Shown here in pieces: positions 44,607-54,213 of a stretch of DNA of 64,000 nucleotides. Source of the stretch: Clostridium uliginosum (GTDB lineage: Bacteria; Bacillota; Clostridia; Clostridiales; Clostridiaceae); contig NZ_FOMG01000020.1 of the NCBI RefSeq assembly GCF_900112485.1, positions 1 to 64,000 of the forward strand. Reading direction: 5' to 3'. The notes beneath the pieces were generated by a model, which was not told the origin of the DNA, made no database searches, and saw only the letters and a list, made by a program, of their open reading frames with translations. Each line of letters starts with the position of its first letter. Position 1 is the stretch's first letter. Made by a program: the position numbers and the translations under genes.

Positions 44607-45692
44607 TTAAAGTGACCCTAATTTATCAGCAGTCAAAATTGCAGAATAAACATCATAAGGAGTTACTTTAAATGGCATATTGTGAATTGTCTCACCTTCT
44701 ACGCAGCAAGCTTCAGCAACTTTCATAATGTCTTCTTTGTTAATTGATTTAATTCCCATATCAGAGAGATTAGTTGGAAGACCAACACTTAAACAAAAAT
44801 CAATAACTTCTTGGAGTTCTTCTAAAGGAGCATTTTCAAGTACTAATTGTGCAATAGTACCAAAAGCAACTTTTTCACCATGATATAAGTGATGACAAGA
44901 TTTTAACACTGTAAAGCCATTATGAATTGCATGTGCTGCTGATAATCCAGCACTTTCAAAGCCTAAGCCACTTAATAAAGTGTTTGCTTCTACAATGTTT
45001 TCTACAGCTTTAGTTACAACATTACTGTCAACAGCTAATTTAGCTTTATATCCTTCTGCTAATAATGTATCATAACATAATTTAGCTAATGCCTCAGCAG
45101 CTAAGGTTACATATCCATTAGATAGGTTTTTCCTATTTGATTTTATACAAGCTCTTGCTTCAAAATATGTAGCGAGTGCATCTCCCATACCTGATATTAG
45201 AAGTCTTGCAGGAGCACCTACAATTATCTTAGTATCAACTAAAACAATATTAGGGTTTTGCTTTAATACTAAATATCTGTCAAATAGCCCCTCTTCGGTA
45301 TATATAACAGCCAAAGCACTACAAGGAGCATCAGTTGAAGCAACAGTTGGAGCAATAACTATTGGAGCGTCTTCAAAGTAAGCAACAGCTTTTGCGGCAT
45401 CTAAAATCTTACCTCCACCTATACCAATAACAACATTACAGTTATTTTCTTTAAATACTTTTTGAAGTCTTTCAATTTCGCTTTGAGAACATTCTCCGTT
45501 AAAAATTTCAAAAGTTAGTTTTGCATCAGTAGTGGAAAAGCTTTCTTCAATAATGCAAGAAACCCTTTTCATTCCAGAGCCACTTACAATAATGAGGAAC
45601 TTGTCCCCTAAATTACTAGTATGTTTAGAAATATTTTTAAGTTCATCTTTTCCTTGGATATATTTTCCGGGAAAAATAACGATATTGGCCAT
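44607..45692 (-). CDS. gldA: Glycerol dehydrogenase
   Basis: A 361-residue iron/zinc-dependent alcohol dehydrogenase family member that interconverts glycerol and dihydroxyacetone with NAD. The NAD-binding GIGGGKILDAAKAVAY is present. Metal ligands are Asp171 (ISGMGDALATYFEA), His254 (SAAHAIHNGF) and His271 (HHLYHGEKVAFGT). APTVASTDAPCSALAVIY is typical of GldA. It is divergent from a TetR-type regulator 138 bases away. Confidence 0.94.
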   Translation of the reverse strand: MANIVIFPGKYIQGKDELKNISKHTSNLGDKFLIIVSGSGMKRVSCIIEESFSTTDAKLTFEIFNGECSQSEIERLQKVFKENNCNVVIGIGGGKILDAAKAVAYFEDAPIVIAPTVASTDAPCSALAVIYTEEGLFDRYLVLKQNPNIVLVDTKIIVGAPARLLISGMGDALATYFEARACIKSNRKNLSNGYVTLAAEALAKLCYDTLLAEGYKAKLAVDSNVVTKAVENIVEANTLLSGLGFESAGLSAAHAIHNGFTVLKSCHHLYHGEKVAFGTIAQLVLENAPLEELQEVIDFCLSVGLPTNLSDMGIKSINKEDIMKVAEACCVEGETIHNMPFKVTPYDVYSAILTADKLGSL

Positions 45693-45830
45693 AAAACTTC
45701 CCCTCCTAAATGTATAAAATTAAATTTATTGATGTATAATTTTATTATAACATATAAAATATTGCTTTTAAATTATGATTTGTTAAATATTGAATAATAT
45801 ATAAATAGCTTAGCATTGGGGGTAGTAGCA

Positions 45831-46400
45831 GTGTCTAATTCATTAATCACTAAAAAAGCCTTGGCAAATTCTTTGAAAGAATTGACCAAAAGACTTCCAT
45901 TAAATAAAATATCTGTTAAGAGCATTGTAAATGATTGTGGACTAAATAGACAAACTTTTTATTATCACTTTGAAGATATTTATGATTTAGTTGAATGGAT
46001 TTACAAAACAGAAGGACTTGAAAGTATAGAAGAGTCTAGAAGTTATGACACGTGGATTGATGGCGTTAAAAAGGTTTTTCTTTATATAGAAAACAATAAA
46101 GAATTCTGTTGCAATACATTAAATTCTTTAGGAAGAAATCATTTAGATAATTACCTTTATTCTGTTACAAATGATTTGGTTATGGGAGTAGTTGACGAAG
46201 TCTCAATAGGTATGAATGTTAAGGAAAATGACAAAGAATTTATTGCAAATTTTTATAGCTTAGCTTTTACAGGATTGGTTACTAAATGGATGAAAGAAGG
46301 TATGAGAGAAGAATCCAACATTATAATTAAAAGATTAAGCGATTTAGTAGAAGGGAATTTTTTAAAGGCGTTACAAAGATATGAAAGTAAATCATGTTAA
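45831..46400 (+). CDS. TetR-family regulator, DhaS-like
   Basis: A 189-residue regulator. The N-terminal helix-turn-helix (about 5-55) reads SVKSIVNDCGLNRQTFYYHF. The C-terminal part (YDLVEWIYKTEGLE, FYSLAFTGLVTKWMKEGMRE) matches the DhaS/TetR_C-type domain of dihydroxyacetone-kinase activators. I chose GTG 45831 with GGGGG eight bases upstream, over TTG 45816, which overlaps that site. Divergence from glycerol dehydrogenase suggests it controls gldA in response to a glycerol or dihydroxyacetone signal. That link is inferred. Confidence 0.85.
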   Translation: MSNSLITKKALANSLKELTKRLPLNKISVKSIVNDCGLNRQTFYYHFEDIYDLVEWIYKTEGLESIEESRSYDTWIDGVKKVFLYIENNKEFCCNTLNSLGRNHLDNYLYSVTNDLVMGVVDEVSIGMNVKENDKEFIANFYSLAFTGLVTKWMKEGMREESNIIIKRLSDLVEGNFLKALQRYESKSC

Positions 46401-46507
46401 TGTGTTATACAATATTATCTTTTTAAGAATATGCTTGTAGAAATACAACTAATAAATTAGTATAATAGCATTTGAAAGAAGATAAATTGAAAAAATAAAA
46501 ATTAACT

Positions 46508-46668
46508 AAGGCACATGAAAGAAAATAACAAGTCCAAGATGCAATGTATATTTTGCGTCAGGCAAGGAAGCAGAATGATTTAATAGCGAGCTATTAGGTC
46601 ATTTTGCTGACGCAGCATGACACGAAATAGACTAGCATGTTGACTTATTATTTTTTTGAATGTGCCTA
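46508..46668 (+). repeat. Palindromic 161-bp element, copy 3
   Basis: 161 bp, from AAGGCACATG to GTGCCTA. The inner stem is TGATTTAATAG-CGAG-CTATTAGGTCA, with G-T pairs where copy 2 has Watson-Crick pairs. It ends only 8 bases before the ribosome binding site of the radical SAM gene, so it must be part of that gene's leader or promoter. Confidence 0.88.
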
Positions 46669-46691
46669 AGGCAGAAAAGGTGAATGAATTA

Positions 46692-47561
46692 ATGAAGAAA
46701 TTTAAAAGAATATATATAGAGATAACTAATGTTTGCAATTTAGAATGTGATTTTTGTCCTAAAACATCTAGAAAATTAGGCTTTATGGAAGAAAAGTCTT
46801 TTGAGTATATTTTAAAAAGCGTGAAACCGTATAGTGACTATGTTTATTTTCATTTGATGGGAGAGCCTTTTTTAAATACAAATCTTAAAAGGTTCTTAGA
46901 ATTAAGTGATGAATATAAATTGAAGGCCAATATTACAACAAATGGAACTTTGATAAATGAAGTTAAGAATATATTGATTAAATCACCTGCATTAAGACAA
47001 GTTAATATTTCTCTTCATAGCTTTGAAGCTAATAATAAAGAAATAAAATTTGAGGAATACATAAATAATATAATAGCTTTTTCTAAAGAAGCCACTGAAA
47101 AAAGTAATATAATTTGTTCATTAAGATTATGGAATTTAGATACCAAGTATAAAGCCAGTAATAATATGAACATTGATATTTTTAAAGTTCTTGAGGAAAG
47201 CTTTAATTTAGATTATGACTTAAAAGAACAGTTAAAGGAAAAGAATAGTGTAAAGTTATCTAAAAATTTATATCTTAGTATGGGAGAAAAATTTAAGTGG
47301 CCATCAATTAATAGTGATGAATTAGGAGAAAGAGCATTTTGCTATGGATTAAGAGATCAAATTGGAATATTAGTAGATGGAACAGTTGTGCCTTGTTGCT
47401 TGGATAGTGAAGGTAATATTCCGCTTGGAAATATATTTGAAACTAAATTAGATGATATTTTAAATTCTAAAAAAGCTAAAGATATATATGAAGGATTTTC
47501 AAGAAGAGTGGCAGTAGAAGAACTATGTAAAAAATGTGGATTTATAAATAGAATAAGATAA
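46692..47561 (+). CDS. Radical SAM/SPASM protein
   Basis: A protein of about 289 residues. The radical SAM cluster is Cys15-x3-Cys19-x2-Cys22 (NVCNLECDFCPKTSR), followed by FHLMGEPFLNTNLKRF and NITTNGTLINEV. The C-terminal SPASM-like region has VPCCLDSEGNIPLGNIF and ELCKKCGF for auxiliary iron-sulfur binding. The substrate is unknown. I chose ATG 46692 with AAAGGTG (46676-46682) upstream. A TTG at 46656 lies inside the palindromic repeat. It appears monocistronic. Confidence 0.88.
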   Translation: MKKFKRIYIEITNVCNLECDFCPKTSRKLGFMEEKSFEYILKSVKPYSDYVYFHLMGEPFLNTNLKRFLELSDEYKLKANITTNGTLINEVKNILIKSPALRQVNISLHSFEANNKEIKFEEYINNIIAFSKEATEKSNIICSLRLWNLDTKYKASNNMNIDIFKVLEESFNLDYDLKEQLKEKNSVKLSKNLYLSMGEKFKWPSINSDELGERAFCYGLRDQIGILVDGTVVPCCLDSEGNIPLGNIFETKLDDILNSKKAKDIYEGFSRRVAVEELCKKCGFINRIR

Positions 47562-47681
47562 TACAAACAAGTAGGTATTTTTATGTGTGAATATCTATAA
47601 ATAAATTTGTGTGTGAATGTATAATTACTCCTAAACATCAAATACTGAATATTGAATAATATTTTAGTAGGAGGAATTAGT

Positions 47682-48269
47682 ATGGAGTTAAAGGATAGTC
47701 AAACTAAGAAAAATTTGCTTAGATCATTTGCAGGGGAAAGTCAAGCTAGAAATAGATATGATATAGCAGCTTCTACAGCTAAAAATGAAGGTATTTATGT
47801 AGTTGAAGCACTCTTTAAGTATACAGCCAATCAAGAAAAGGAACATGCTGAGGTATTTTATGGTCAATTAAAGCAAAGTTCAGGTGAAAACATAGAAATT
47901 TGTGCAGGATATCCTGTTGACACTTACACTACTACATTAGATTTACTTAAGGTTGCAAAGCATAATGAATTTGAAGAATTTAATGATGTATATAGTGAAT
48001 TTGCAAAAGTAGCAAAAGAAGAAGGCTTTTTAGCAGTATCAAAAATATTTGAGAACATAGGATCAATTGAAAGAATTCATGCAACTAGATTTGAACGTTT
48101 TGAAAAAGAGTTAGAAGAAGGAAGCTTATTTAAGAAAGAAGAAGAAACTCAATGGATGTGCACTAATTGTGGATTTATATATGAAGGCAAGGAAGCACCG
48201 AAAGATTGCCCAGCTTGTCAACATCCACAAGGGTATTTCATTTTGTTTTCACACTCATTATTTGAATAA
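47682..48269 (+). CDS. rbr: Rubrerythrin
   Basis: A 195-residue non-haem iron protein that reduces peroxide in anaerobes. The N-terminal ferritin-like di-iron domain shows FAGESQARNRYDIAA, ANQEKEHAEVFY and GSIERIHATRFERF with the expected Glu/His ligands. The C-terminal rubredoxin domain has CTNCGFIYEG and CPACQHPQGYF. I chose ATG 47682 with AGGAGG upstream; a frame beginning 30 bases earlier lacks its own site. Confidence 0.96.
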   Translation: MELKDSQTKKNLLRSFAGESQARNRYDIAASTAKNEGIYVVEALFKYTANQEKEHAEVFYGQLKQSSGENIEICAGYPVDTYTTTLDLLKVAKHNEFEEFNDVYSEFAKVAKEEGFLAVSKIFENIGSIERIHATRFERFEKELEEGSLFKKEEETQWMCTNCGFIYEGKEAPKDCPACQHPQGYFILFSHSLFE

Positions 48270-48383
48270 GGCATATTAAAGAAATATCATTAAAAATTAT
48301 TTTTGAAATGTTTTATAAAATAATGAAGTAAGTGCATAAATAGGAAAAAATAAGGTAATACTCCTATTAAGGAGTGATTAATT

Positions 48384-48965
48384 ATGGTAAACAAGAAAAG
48401 AAGAATAGTAGTTTCAATTATTTTAATGTTAGCACTTATATTTTCAATGACTTATTATTTAGTAGATAGATCAATAAATGATAGAGGATTAGTTCAAAGT
48501 TCTCAAGGAAAAGTTAATACTGATGTTGATGCAAATAAATTAGAAGATAGCGTTAAGGTCTCATTGTTTGCAGGTGATAAAAAAGAAACAGATTTAACAA
48601 TATCCCAGATAAAGAAACAATTAAATATTAATGGAGATTTAACAAGAGAAGAGTTAACTCAAATATTAAAAAATAGTGGTTATAATTTAGATGTTACATC
48701 AAATGGACAAATTATATTCAAGAGAGAAACTTCAAGTACTTTAGAAGCAAACAAATATTATATTGGTGACAAAGATGGATATCTAGCTATATATCAAACG
48801 GACAATGAGGGAGTTGCATCAATTAAGAGTACAGAAGATATTTTTTCAGACAATAAACCTATTGAAAATTTAAGAGATGGTGATAAAAATAAAATTAAGA
48901 ATTTTGAACTTAAATATAATTCAAAAGATGAAGCAGAGGAAAGTATTTCCGAGTTAATATCATAA
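48384..48965 (+). CDS. Membrane-anchored protein, positional BofC homologue
   Basis: A 193-residue protein with an N-terminal signal or anchor helix (about 8-27) and an extracytoplasmic domain. In Bacillus subtilis the gene just before ruvA is bofC, a forespore regulator of the SpoIVB checkpoint. The C-terminal half here resembles the BofC C-terminal domain (DKDGYLAIYQTDNEGVASIK, then IENLRDGDKNKIKNFELKYN). Identity rests mainly on position and this weak similarity. It has a GGAGTG site before ATG 48384. Confidence 0.65.
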   Translation: MVNKKRRIVVSIILMLALIFSMTYYLVDRSINDRGLVQSSQGKVNTDVDANKLEDSVKVSLFAGDKKETDLTISQIKKQLNINGDLTREELTQILKNSGYNLDVTSNGQIIFKRETSSTLEANKYYIGDKDGYLAIYQTDNEGVASIKSTEDIFSDNKPIENLRDGDKNKIKNFELKYNSKDEAEESISELIS

Positions 48966-48973
48966 AACTAAAT

Positions 48974-49132
48974 AAGGCACATTCAAAAAATAACAAGTCA
49001 GTATTCTAGTTTATTTTGTGTCATACTGCGTCGGCATATTAGGTCAATAGCTCGCTATTGTGCAAACATGCTTTCTTGCCTGACTCAAAATATACATCGC
49101 ATCTTTGACTTGTTATTTTCTTTCGTGTGTTT
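48974..49132 (-). repeat. Palindromic 161-bp element, copy 4 (inverted)
   Basis: 159 bp in the opposite orientation to the other copies. It begins AAGGCACATT, the reverse of the right end, and its inner stem contains CAATAG-CTCG-CTATTG. It starts 8 bases after the bofC-like stop codon. It is one of the more diverged copies, at the end near 49132 (GTGTGTTT instead of ATGTGCCTT). Confidence 0.85.
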
Positions 49133-49137
49133 AATCT

Positions 49138-49177
49138 AAAATGCCTTAGAAACTTTTTTGTTTTCTAGGCATTTTTT
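49138..49177 (+). terminator. Terminator between the bofC-like gene and ruvA
   Basis: AAAATGCCTTAGAAAAC-type arms: AATGCCTTAGAAAC (49140-49153) pairs with TTTTCTAGGCATT (49160-49172), followed by TTTTG. A further small inverted repeat (TTAAGGC/GCCTTAA) lies at about 49311-49343 before ruvA. Confidence 0.7.
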
Positions 49178-49382
49178 GTTTTATTTACTAATCAATTTAA
49201 TTTTTTTTTGTTTAGTTATTAAAATTACAGTTTTTGTTTTGCTAGAAATATGTTATAAATTTAGGTGTTGTTGAAAGATTAGCCGTAAAATGATAAAGTA
49301 TAAATTAGAATTAAGGCATTATTTTCTTTAAAAGGCCTTAAATAATTGATTTAAGTGATTGAATTTTGGAGGAAAAATATTA

Positions 49383-49979
49383 ATGTACGAATATATTAAA
49401 GGAAAATATATTGGAATAAATAAAGATTATTTAGTTGTTGAGAATAATGGAATAGGTTATAAGATTTTCACATCTGGTGCAACAATGTCCTCAATGCCAA
49501 CGTTAGGAAAAGAGATTATGTTATACCTTGAACAGATTGTAAGAGAAGATTTTATTGGATTATATGGTTTTGAATCCTTAGGAGAATTAGAGATGTTTAA
49601 ATTATTACTTACAATTAATGGTGTTGGTGCAAAGGCAGCGTTATCATTACTTTCTATAAGTAGAGTTAATAATTTAAAGTATGCAATATTGACAGGGGAT
49701 GAAAAACACCTTTGCCGTGGGGTAGGAATAGGTAAGAAGACAGCTGCTAGGATTATATTAGAACTCAAGGATAAATTAAAATCTGATGAGTTATTAGATG
49801 GCGTTGATGAATTTAATGGGAGCGAAGATGGAAATTCAGTTGCATTGTCGGAGGCGTTAAGTGCATTACTTGCGTTGGGTTATACTGAGAAAGAATCAGA
49901 GAAGGTTCTTAAAACTGTTGACAGGAACGAAAGTGTTGAAAATATAATAAAAAGTTCATTAAAAACATTAATGGGCTAA
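49383..49979 (+). CDS. ruvA: Holliday junction protein RuvA
   Basis: A 198-residue subunit that binds Holliday junctions and loads RuvB. The N-terminal OB domain starts MYEYIKGKYIGINKDYLVVE. The helix-hairpin-helix motifs are LLTINGVGAKAALSLLS and RGVGIGKKTAARIILELKDK. The C-terminal RuvB-binding domain (about 150-198) follows. ATG 49383 is chosen with GGAGG at 49368-49372. It is the first gene of ruvA-ruvB-queA-tgt. Confidence 0.97.
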   Translation: MYEYIKGKYIGINKDYLVVENNGIGYKIFTSGATMSSMPTLGKEIMLYLEQIVREDFIGLYGFESLGELEMFKLLLTINGVGAKAALSLLSISRVNNLKYAILTGDEKHLCRGVGIGKKTAARIILELKDKLKSDELLDGVDEFNGSEDGNSVALSEALSALLALGYTEKESEKVLKTVDRNESVENIIKSSLKTLMG

Positions 49980-50029
49980 CTTAAGAAGCCTTTAATTAAT
50001 AGTATTTTGATAAAATAGGAGGTGTGTTT

Positions 50030-51067
50030 ATGGAAAGAATAGTAGTCCCAAGTGAAATACAAGAAGATAGTAAATCTGAACTTAGCTTAAGACCTCAAAA
50101 GATAAATGAATATATTGGGCAAGATAAAGTAAAGGAAAGATTAGATATATTTATAAAAGCAGCAAAAAATAGAAAAGAGGCGTTAGATCATGTACTTTTA
50201 TATGGTCCTCCAGGTCTCGGTAAGACTACGCTAGCTAATATTATTGCTAAGGAAATGAGTGGGGATTTAAAAATCACATCTGGCCCGGCAATTGAAAGGG
50301 CAGGAGATTTAGCAGCTATTTTAACTACTTTAAAAGATTATGATGTTTTGTTTATTGACGAAATACATAGATTAAATAGAACCGTTGAAGAAATATTGTA
50401 TCCTGCTATGGAAGATTATGCATTAGATATCATTATAGGTAAGGGTGCGGCTGCAAAGTCTATAAGGCTTGATCTTTCTAAATTCACATTAATAGGAGCA
50501 ACAACGAGAATTGGAATGCTAACATCTCCTTTAAGAGATCGATTTGGAGTGCTTTGTGCCATGGAATATTACAATGAGAATGAACTTAAGGAGATTATTG
50601 TACGAAGTGCTGCAGTATTTGGATGCAAAATTACAGAAGAAGGTGCTTTTGAGATTGCAACTAGATCTAGAGGAACACCAAGAATTGCAAATAGATTATT
50701 AAAGAGAGTTAGAGATTATTCTGAAGTTAAATCTAACAATATAATTTCGCTTAAAGAAGCAAAAGAGGCTTTAGAATTGTTAGAAGTGGATAATCAAGGA
50801 TTTGATAAAGTCGATAATAAAATATTAGAAGCTATTATAGATAATTTCAATGGTGGCCCTGTTGGAATAGAAACTCTTTCCTATTTTATCGGGGAAGAAC
50901 TTGGAACCATTGAGGATGTTTATGAACCATATTTACTTCAACAAGGGTTTATTATAAGAACACCAAGGGGAAGAGTTGCAACAGATAAGGCCTATAAACA
51001 TATAGGGAAAGTTAATATTAATAAAAATAGTGAAATTAATAAAGGACAAAGAAGTTTTTTTAAATAG
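50030..51067 (+). CDS. ruvB: Holliday junction helicase RuvB
   Basis: A hexameric AAA+ motor of about 345 residues that drives branch migration. Walker A is GPPGLGKTT, Walker B is LFIDEIHRL, sensor 1 and arginine finger are in [17 protein letters not shown], and the C-terminal winged helix contains [14 protein letters not shown] chose ATG 50030 with AGGAGGTG (50017-50024) upstream; GTG 50024 is part of that site. It follows ruvA by 50 bases. Confidence 0.97.
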   Translation: MERIVVPSEIQEDSKSELSLRPQKINEYIGQDKVKERLDIFIKAAKNRKEALDHVLLYGPPGLGKTTLANIIAKEMSGDLKITSGPAIERAGDLAAILTTLKDYDVLFIDEIHRLNRTVEEILYPAMEDYALDIIIGKGAAAKSIRLDLSKFTLIGATTRIGMLTSPLRDRFGVLCAMEYYNENELKEIIVRSAAVFGCKITEEGAFEIATRSRGTPRIANRLLKRVRDYSEVKSNNIISLKEAKEALELLEVDNQGFDKVDNKILEAIIDNFNGGPVGIETLSYFIGEELGTIEDVYEPYLLQQGFIIRTPRGRVATDKAYKHIGKVNINKNSEINKGQRSFFK

Positions 51068-51085
51068 TTAGGAGAAGATATAATA

Positions 51086-52111
51086 ATGAACGTAAAGGAT
51101 TTTGATTTTTATTTACCAGAAGAACTTATAGCACAACATCCACTAGAACAAAGGGATTCTTCAAGGCTTATGGTTTTAGATAAAGAAACAGGCGAAGTTG
51201 AGCATAAAACTTTTCATGGCATTATAGATTATTTAAATTCTGGAGATACTTTAGTATTAAATAATACAAGAGTAATGCCAGCAAGATTAATTGGAGAAAA
51301 GGAAGAAACAGGTGGAAAAATAGAATTCTTATTACTTAAGAGAATAGAAGGCGATAAGTGGGAATGTTTAGCTAAACCGGGTAAGTCAGCAAGGGTTGGT
51401 AGAAGATTTACTTTCGGAAATGGAAAGCTTAAGGCAGAGGTAATAGAGGTTAAAGAAGATGGCAATAGAATAATTGAATTTTATTATGCTAGTATATTTG
51501 AAGAGGTTTTAGATTCTTTAGGCGAAATGCCACTTCCACCATATATTCATGAAAAATTAGATGATAAAGAGAGATATCAAACAGTATATTCTAAAGAAAA
51601 GGGATCAGCAGCAGCACCAACAGCAGGATTACATTTTACAAAAGAATTATTAAAGCAAATTGAAGAAAAAGGTGTTAATGTAGTTTATTTAACTTTACAT
51701 GTTGGACTTGGAACATTTAGACCTGTAAAGGCTGAAAAGTTGGAAGAACATGAAATGCATTCAGAGTTTTATCATCTTTCAAAAGAAAGTGCAGATATTA
51801 TAAATGCAACAAAGAAAAGAGGTAACAAAATTATTTCAGTTGGAACAACTTCAGTAAGAACATTAGAGACTATTGGAGATGAAAATGGCATAGTCAGAGA
51901 ACAAAGTGGATGGACTAATATTTTTATATATCCAGGATATAAATTCAATATTGTTGATAAATTAATTACTAATTTTCATTTGCCACAATCTACATTAATA
52001 ATGTTAGTTTCGACTTTAGCAGGTAAGGAAAATGTTATGAATGCATATAATGAAGCAGTTAAAGAAAAATATAGATTTTTCTCATTTGGAGATGCTATGT
52101 TTATTAAATAA
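51086..52111 (+). CDS. queA: S-adenosylmethionine:tRNA ribosyltransferase-isomerase QueA
   Basis: A 341-residue enzyme of queuosine synthesis that converts preQ1 on tRNA to epoxyqueuosine. The N-terminal [20 protein letters not shown] and [19 protein letters not shown], and APTAGLHFT are signature stretches. Length is normal. It lies 18 bases after ruvB and upstream of tgt, its pathway partner. Confidence 0.97.
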   Translation: MNVKDFDFYLPEELIAQHPLEQRDSSRLMVLDKETGEVEHKTFHGIIDYLNSGDTLVLNNTRVMPARLIGEKEETGGKIEFLLLKRIEGDKWECLAKPGKSARVGRRFTFGNGKLKAEVIEVKEDGNRIIEFYYASIFEEVLDSLGEMPLPPYIHEKLDDKERYQTVYSKEKGSAAAPTAGLHFTKELLKQIEEKGVNVVYLTLHVGLGTFRPVKAEKLEEHEMHSEFYHLSKESADIINATKKRGNKIISVGTTSVRTLETIGDENGIVREQSGWTNIFIYPGYKFNIVDKLITNFHLPQSTLIMLVSTLAGKENVMNAYNEAVKEKYRFFSFGDAMFIK

Positions 52112-52180
52112 AACTCAATTATTAATATAAAAATTGATTATAATCAATAGATAAGGCAACAATTATAAGGAGTGAAATTT

Positions 52181-53317
52181 TTGAGTAAAAAGTATACTTT
52201 ATTAAAGAAAAATGGAAAAGCAAGAAGAGGAAGGTTTGTTACGCCTCATGGAACTATAGAAACACCAGTATTTATGAATGTTGGAACATTAGCTGCTATA
52301 AAAGGTGCAGTTTCTAGCATGGACTTAAAGGAAATAGAATGTCAAGTTGAACTTTCAAATACATATCATCTTCATTTAAGGCCTTCTGACAAGGTTGTTA
52401 GAGAGCTTGGTGGATTACATAAGTTTATGAATTGGGATAGACCTATATTAACAGATTCAGGTGGATTTCAAGTTTTCTCTTTATCAGGAATGAGAAAGAT
52501 AAAAGAAGAAGGCGTATATTTTAACTCTCATATAGATGGCAAAAGAATATTTATGGGTCCAGAAGAATCAATGCAAATTCAAAGTAATTTGGCATCAACT
52601 ATAGCAATGGCATTTGATGAATGCATACCTAACCCATCTACAAGAGAATATGTTGAAAATTCAGTAAACAGAACTACAAGATGGCTTGAAAGATGTAAAA
52701 TCGAAATGGATAAATTAAATTCATCACAAGATACATTGAATAAAGAACAAATGTTATTTGGAATAAATCAAGGTGGAGTTTATGAAGATATAAGAATAAA
52801 ACATGCTAAGACTATAACCAAGATGGATTTAGATGGATATGCAATAGGAGGATTAGCAGTTGGTGAAACTCATGAAGAAATGTATAGAATAATTGATGCT
52901 GTAGTTCCTCATCTGCCAGAAGATAAACCTATTTATTTAATGGGTGTTGGAACACCAGCTAATATACTAGAAGCTGTAGATAGAGGAGTAGATTTTTTTG
53001 ATTGTGTACTTCCAGCAAGAAATGGTAGACATGGTCATTTATTTACTAAAGATGGTAAATTCAATATATTAAATGCTAAATTCGAATTAGATGATAGACC
53101 AATAGATGAAGGCTGTAAATGTCCAGCGTGTCAGCATTATACAAGAGCTTATATTAGACATTTATTTAAAGCAAAAGAAATGCTTGCTATGAGATTATGT
53201 GTGTTACATAATTTATATTTCTACAATAATCTAATGAAAGAGATAAGAGATGCCATAGATGGAGATTATTTTAAAGATTTTAAAGAACAAAAATTAAGAG
53301 AATGGCAAATCATATAA
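52181..53317 (+). CDS. tgt: tRNA-guanine transglycosylase
   Basis: An enzyme of about 378 residues that exchanges guanine 34 for preQ1 in tRNAs. The base-binding and nucleophile segments are DSGGFQVFSLSG and GVDFFDCVLPARNGRHG. Zinc ligands lie in CKCPACQHYTRAYIRHLF with a later His. I prefer the TTG start at 52181, eight bases after AAGGAG (52167-52172). A GTG at 52172 lies inside the site. It is the last gene of the ruvAB-queA-tgt group. Confidence 0.96.
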   Translation: MSKKYTLLKKNGKARRGRFVTPHGTIETPVFMNVGTLAAIKGAVSSMDLKEIECQVELSNTYHLHLRPSDKVVRELGGLHKFMNWDRPILTDSGGFQVFSLSGMRKIKEEGVYFNSHIDGKRIFMGPEESMQIQSNLASTIAMAFDECIPNPSTREYVENSVNRTTRWLERCKIEMDKLNSSQDTLNKEQMLFGINQGGVYEDIRIKHAKTITKMDLDGYAIGGLAVGETHEEMYRIIDAVVPHLPEDKPIYLMGVGTPANILEAVDRGVDFFDCVLPARNGRHGHLFTKDGKFNILNAKFELDDRPIDEGCKCPACQHYTRAYIRHLFKAKEMLAMRLCVLHNLYFYNNLMKEIRDAIDGDYFKDFKEQKLREWQII

Positions 53318-53484
53318 TAGAACTTTAATTGACATTATATATAAATAATTGTAAACTATCTATCATGGAATAAGATAGAACTTATTTTGTAGATTTTTAA
53401 AATAGTATTTTATTAAAGCATTATATTACACATATTTAAAAAATAGTGATTTAATATAAAAGTAAATTTATGGAGGTAAAAAAA

Positions 53485-53763
53485 ATGACGATGGCTTCAA
53501 TACTTAGTAATGTACTACCGATGGTAGCGGTATTTGTTATATTTTATTTTTTACTTATATTACCTGAAAAGAAAAGAAAAAAGCAGTATAGTACCATGCT
53601 AACTGAACTACAAGTAAATGATGAAATCATGACAAGAGGTGGAATCATAGGTAAAATAACAAATATAGATGAAGAATATATTATTATTGAAACAAGTCCA
53701 GCAAAAACTAAGATTAAACTTTCTAAAAATGGAATATCATCCAAAGTAAACAAAGAAAATTAA
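53485..53763 (+). CDS. yajC: Preprotein translocase subunit YajC
   Basis: A 92-residue single-helix protein of the Sec holo-translocon. The helix (about 8-26, VAVFVIFYFLLILPEKKRKK) is followed by the YajC domain with LQVNDEIMTRGGIIGKITNI and IKLSKNGISSKV. I chose ATG 53485 with GGAGG (53472-53476) upstream; ATG 53470 overlaps that site. The secD-secF genes follow after one small membrane-protein gene. Confidence 0.95.
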   Translation: MTMASILSNVLPMVAVFVIFYFLLILPEKKRKKQYSTMLTELQVNDEIMTRGGIIGKITNIDEEYIIIETSPAKTKIKLSKNGISSKVNKEN

Positions 53764-53769
53764 TCATAA

Positions 53770-53808
53770 TGCCCCTTGATACTTCATAAAATAAAGTATT
53801 GGGGGGTG
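53770..53808 (+). promoter_or_regulatory. Hairpin sequestering the next ribosome binding site
   Basis: CCCCTTGATACTT (53772-53784) can pair over 13 positions (with G-U pairs) with AAGTATTGGGGGG (53794-53806). The GGGGGG is the ribosome binding site of the following gene (ATG 53817), so translation of that gene may depend on melting of this stem. Confidence 0.5.
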
Positions 53809-53816
53809 TTGTTTTA

Positions 53817-54185
53817 ATGGAAAGTAATAATTATTTAAGATCAGTTTTAAAAGGATTAGGTGGAACAATAATTTTAAGTTTAATTGGAGTATTAATATTG
53901 TCAATACTTATGAAAACAATAGAATTTAGTTCAAGTGTATTTAGTATGTTATATGTAATAATATCTTTAGTGAGTTTAGCGCTAGGATCTGTAATGGGTG
54001 CAAAAGCTAATGCGTCTAAAGGGTGGTTAGTAGGACTTGGAATAGGATTAAGTTATTATTTGGTTTTATTTATAATTTCAAGTTACATAGGTGGTGCTAT
54101 AATATTTCAAGCTTTTGATTTAGCTAAGTGTATAATATCAGTAGTTGTTGGATTACTAGCAGGAATGTTAGGGATAAATTTATAA
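53817..54185 (+). CDS. TIGR04086-type four-helix membrane protein
   Basis: A 122-residue integral membrane protein with four predicted helices (about 11-33, 41-61, 72-93, 98-120). It matches the small TIGR04086-type membrane proteins found between yajC and secD in many Clostridia: LGSVMGAKANASKGWLVGLG is the most conserved region. The function is unknown. ATG 53817 is chosen with GGGGGG ten bases upstream. Confidence 0.8.
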   Translation: MESNNYLRSVLKGLGGTIILSLIGVLILSILMKTIEFSSSVFSMLYVIISLVSLALGSVMGAKANASKGWLVGLGIGLSYYLVLFIISSYIGGAIIFQAFDLAKCIISVVVGLLAGMLGINL

Positions 54186-54213
54186 AAATCTTTATTAAGA
54201 AATTTTATTGTGA

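Noticed and set aside
48268..48300. AAGGCATATTAAA after rubrerythrin (and after yunB at 16216) as further copies of the palindromic element
   Set aside because: Only about 13 bases match one arm and no partner arm or centre follows; these may be chance or very decayed ends.
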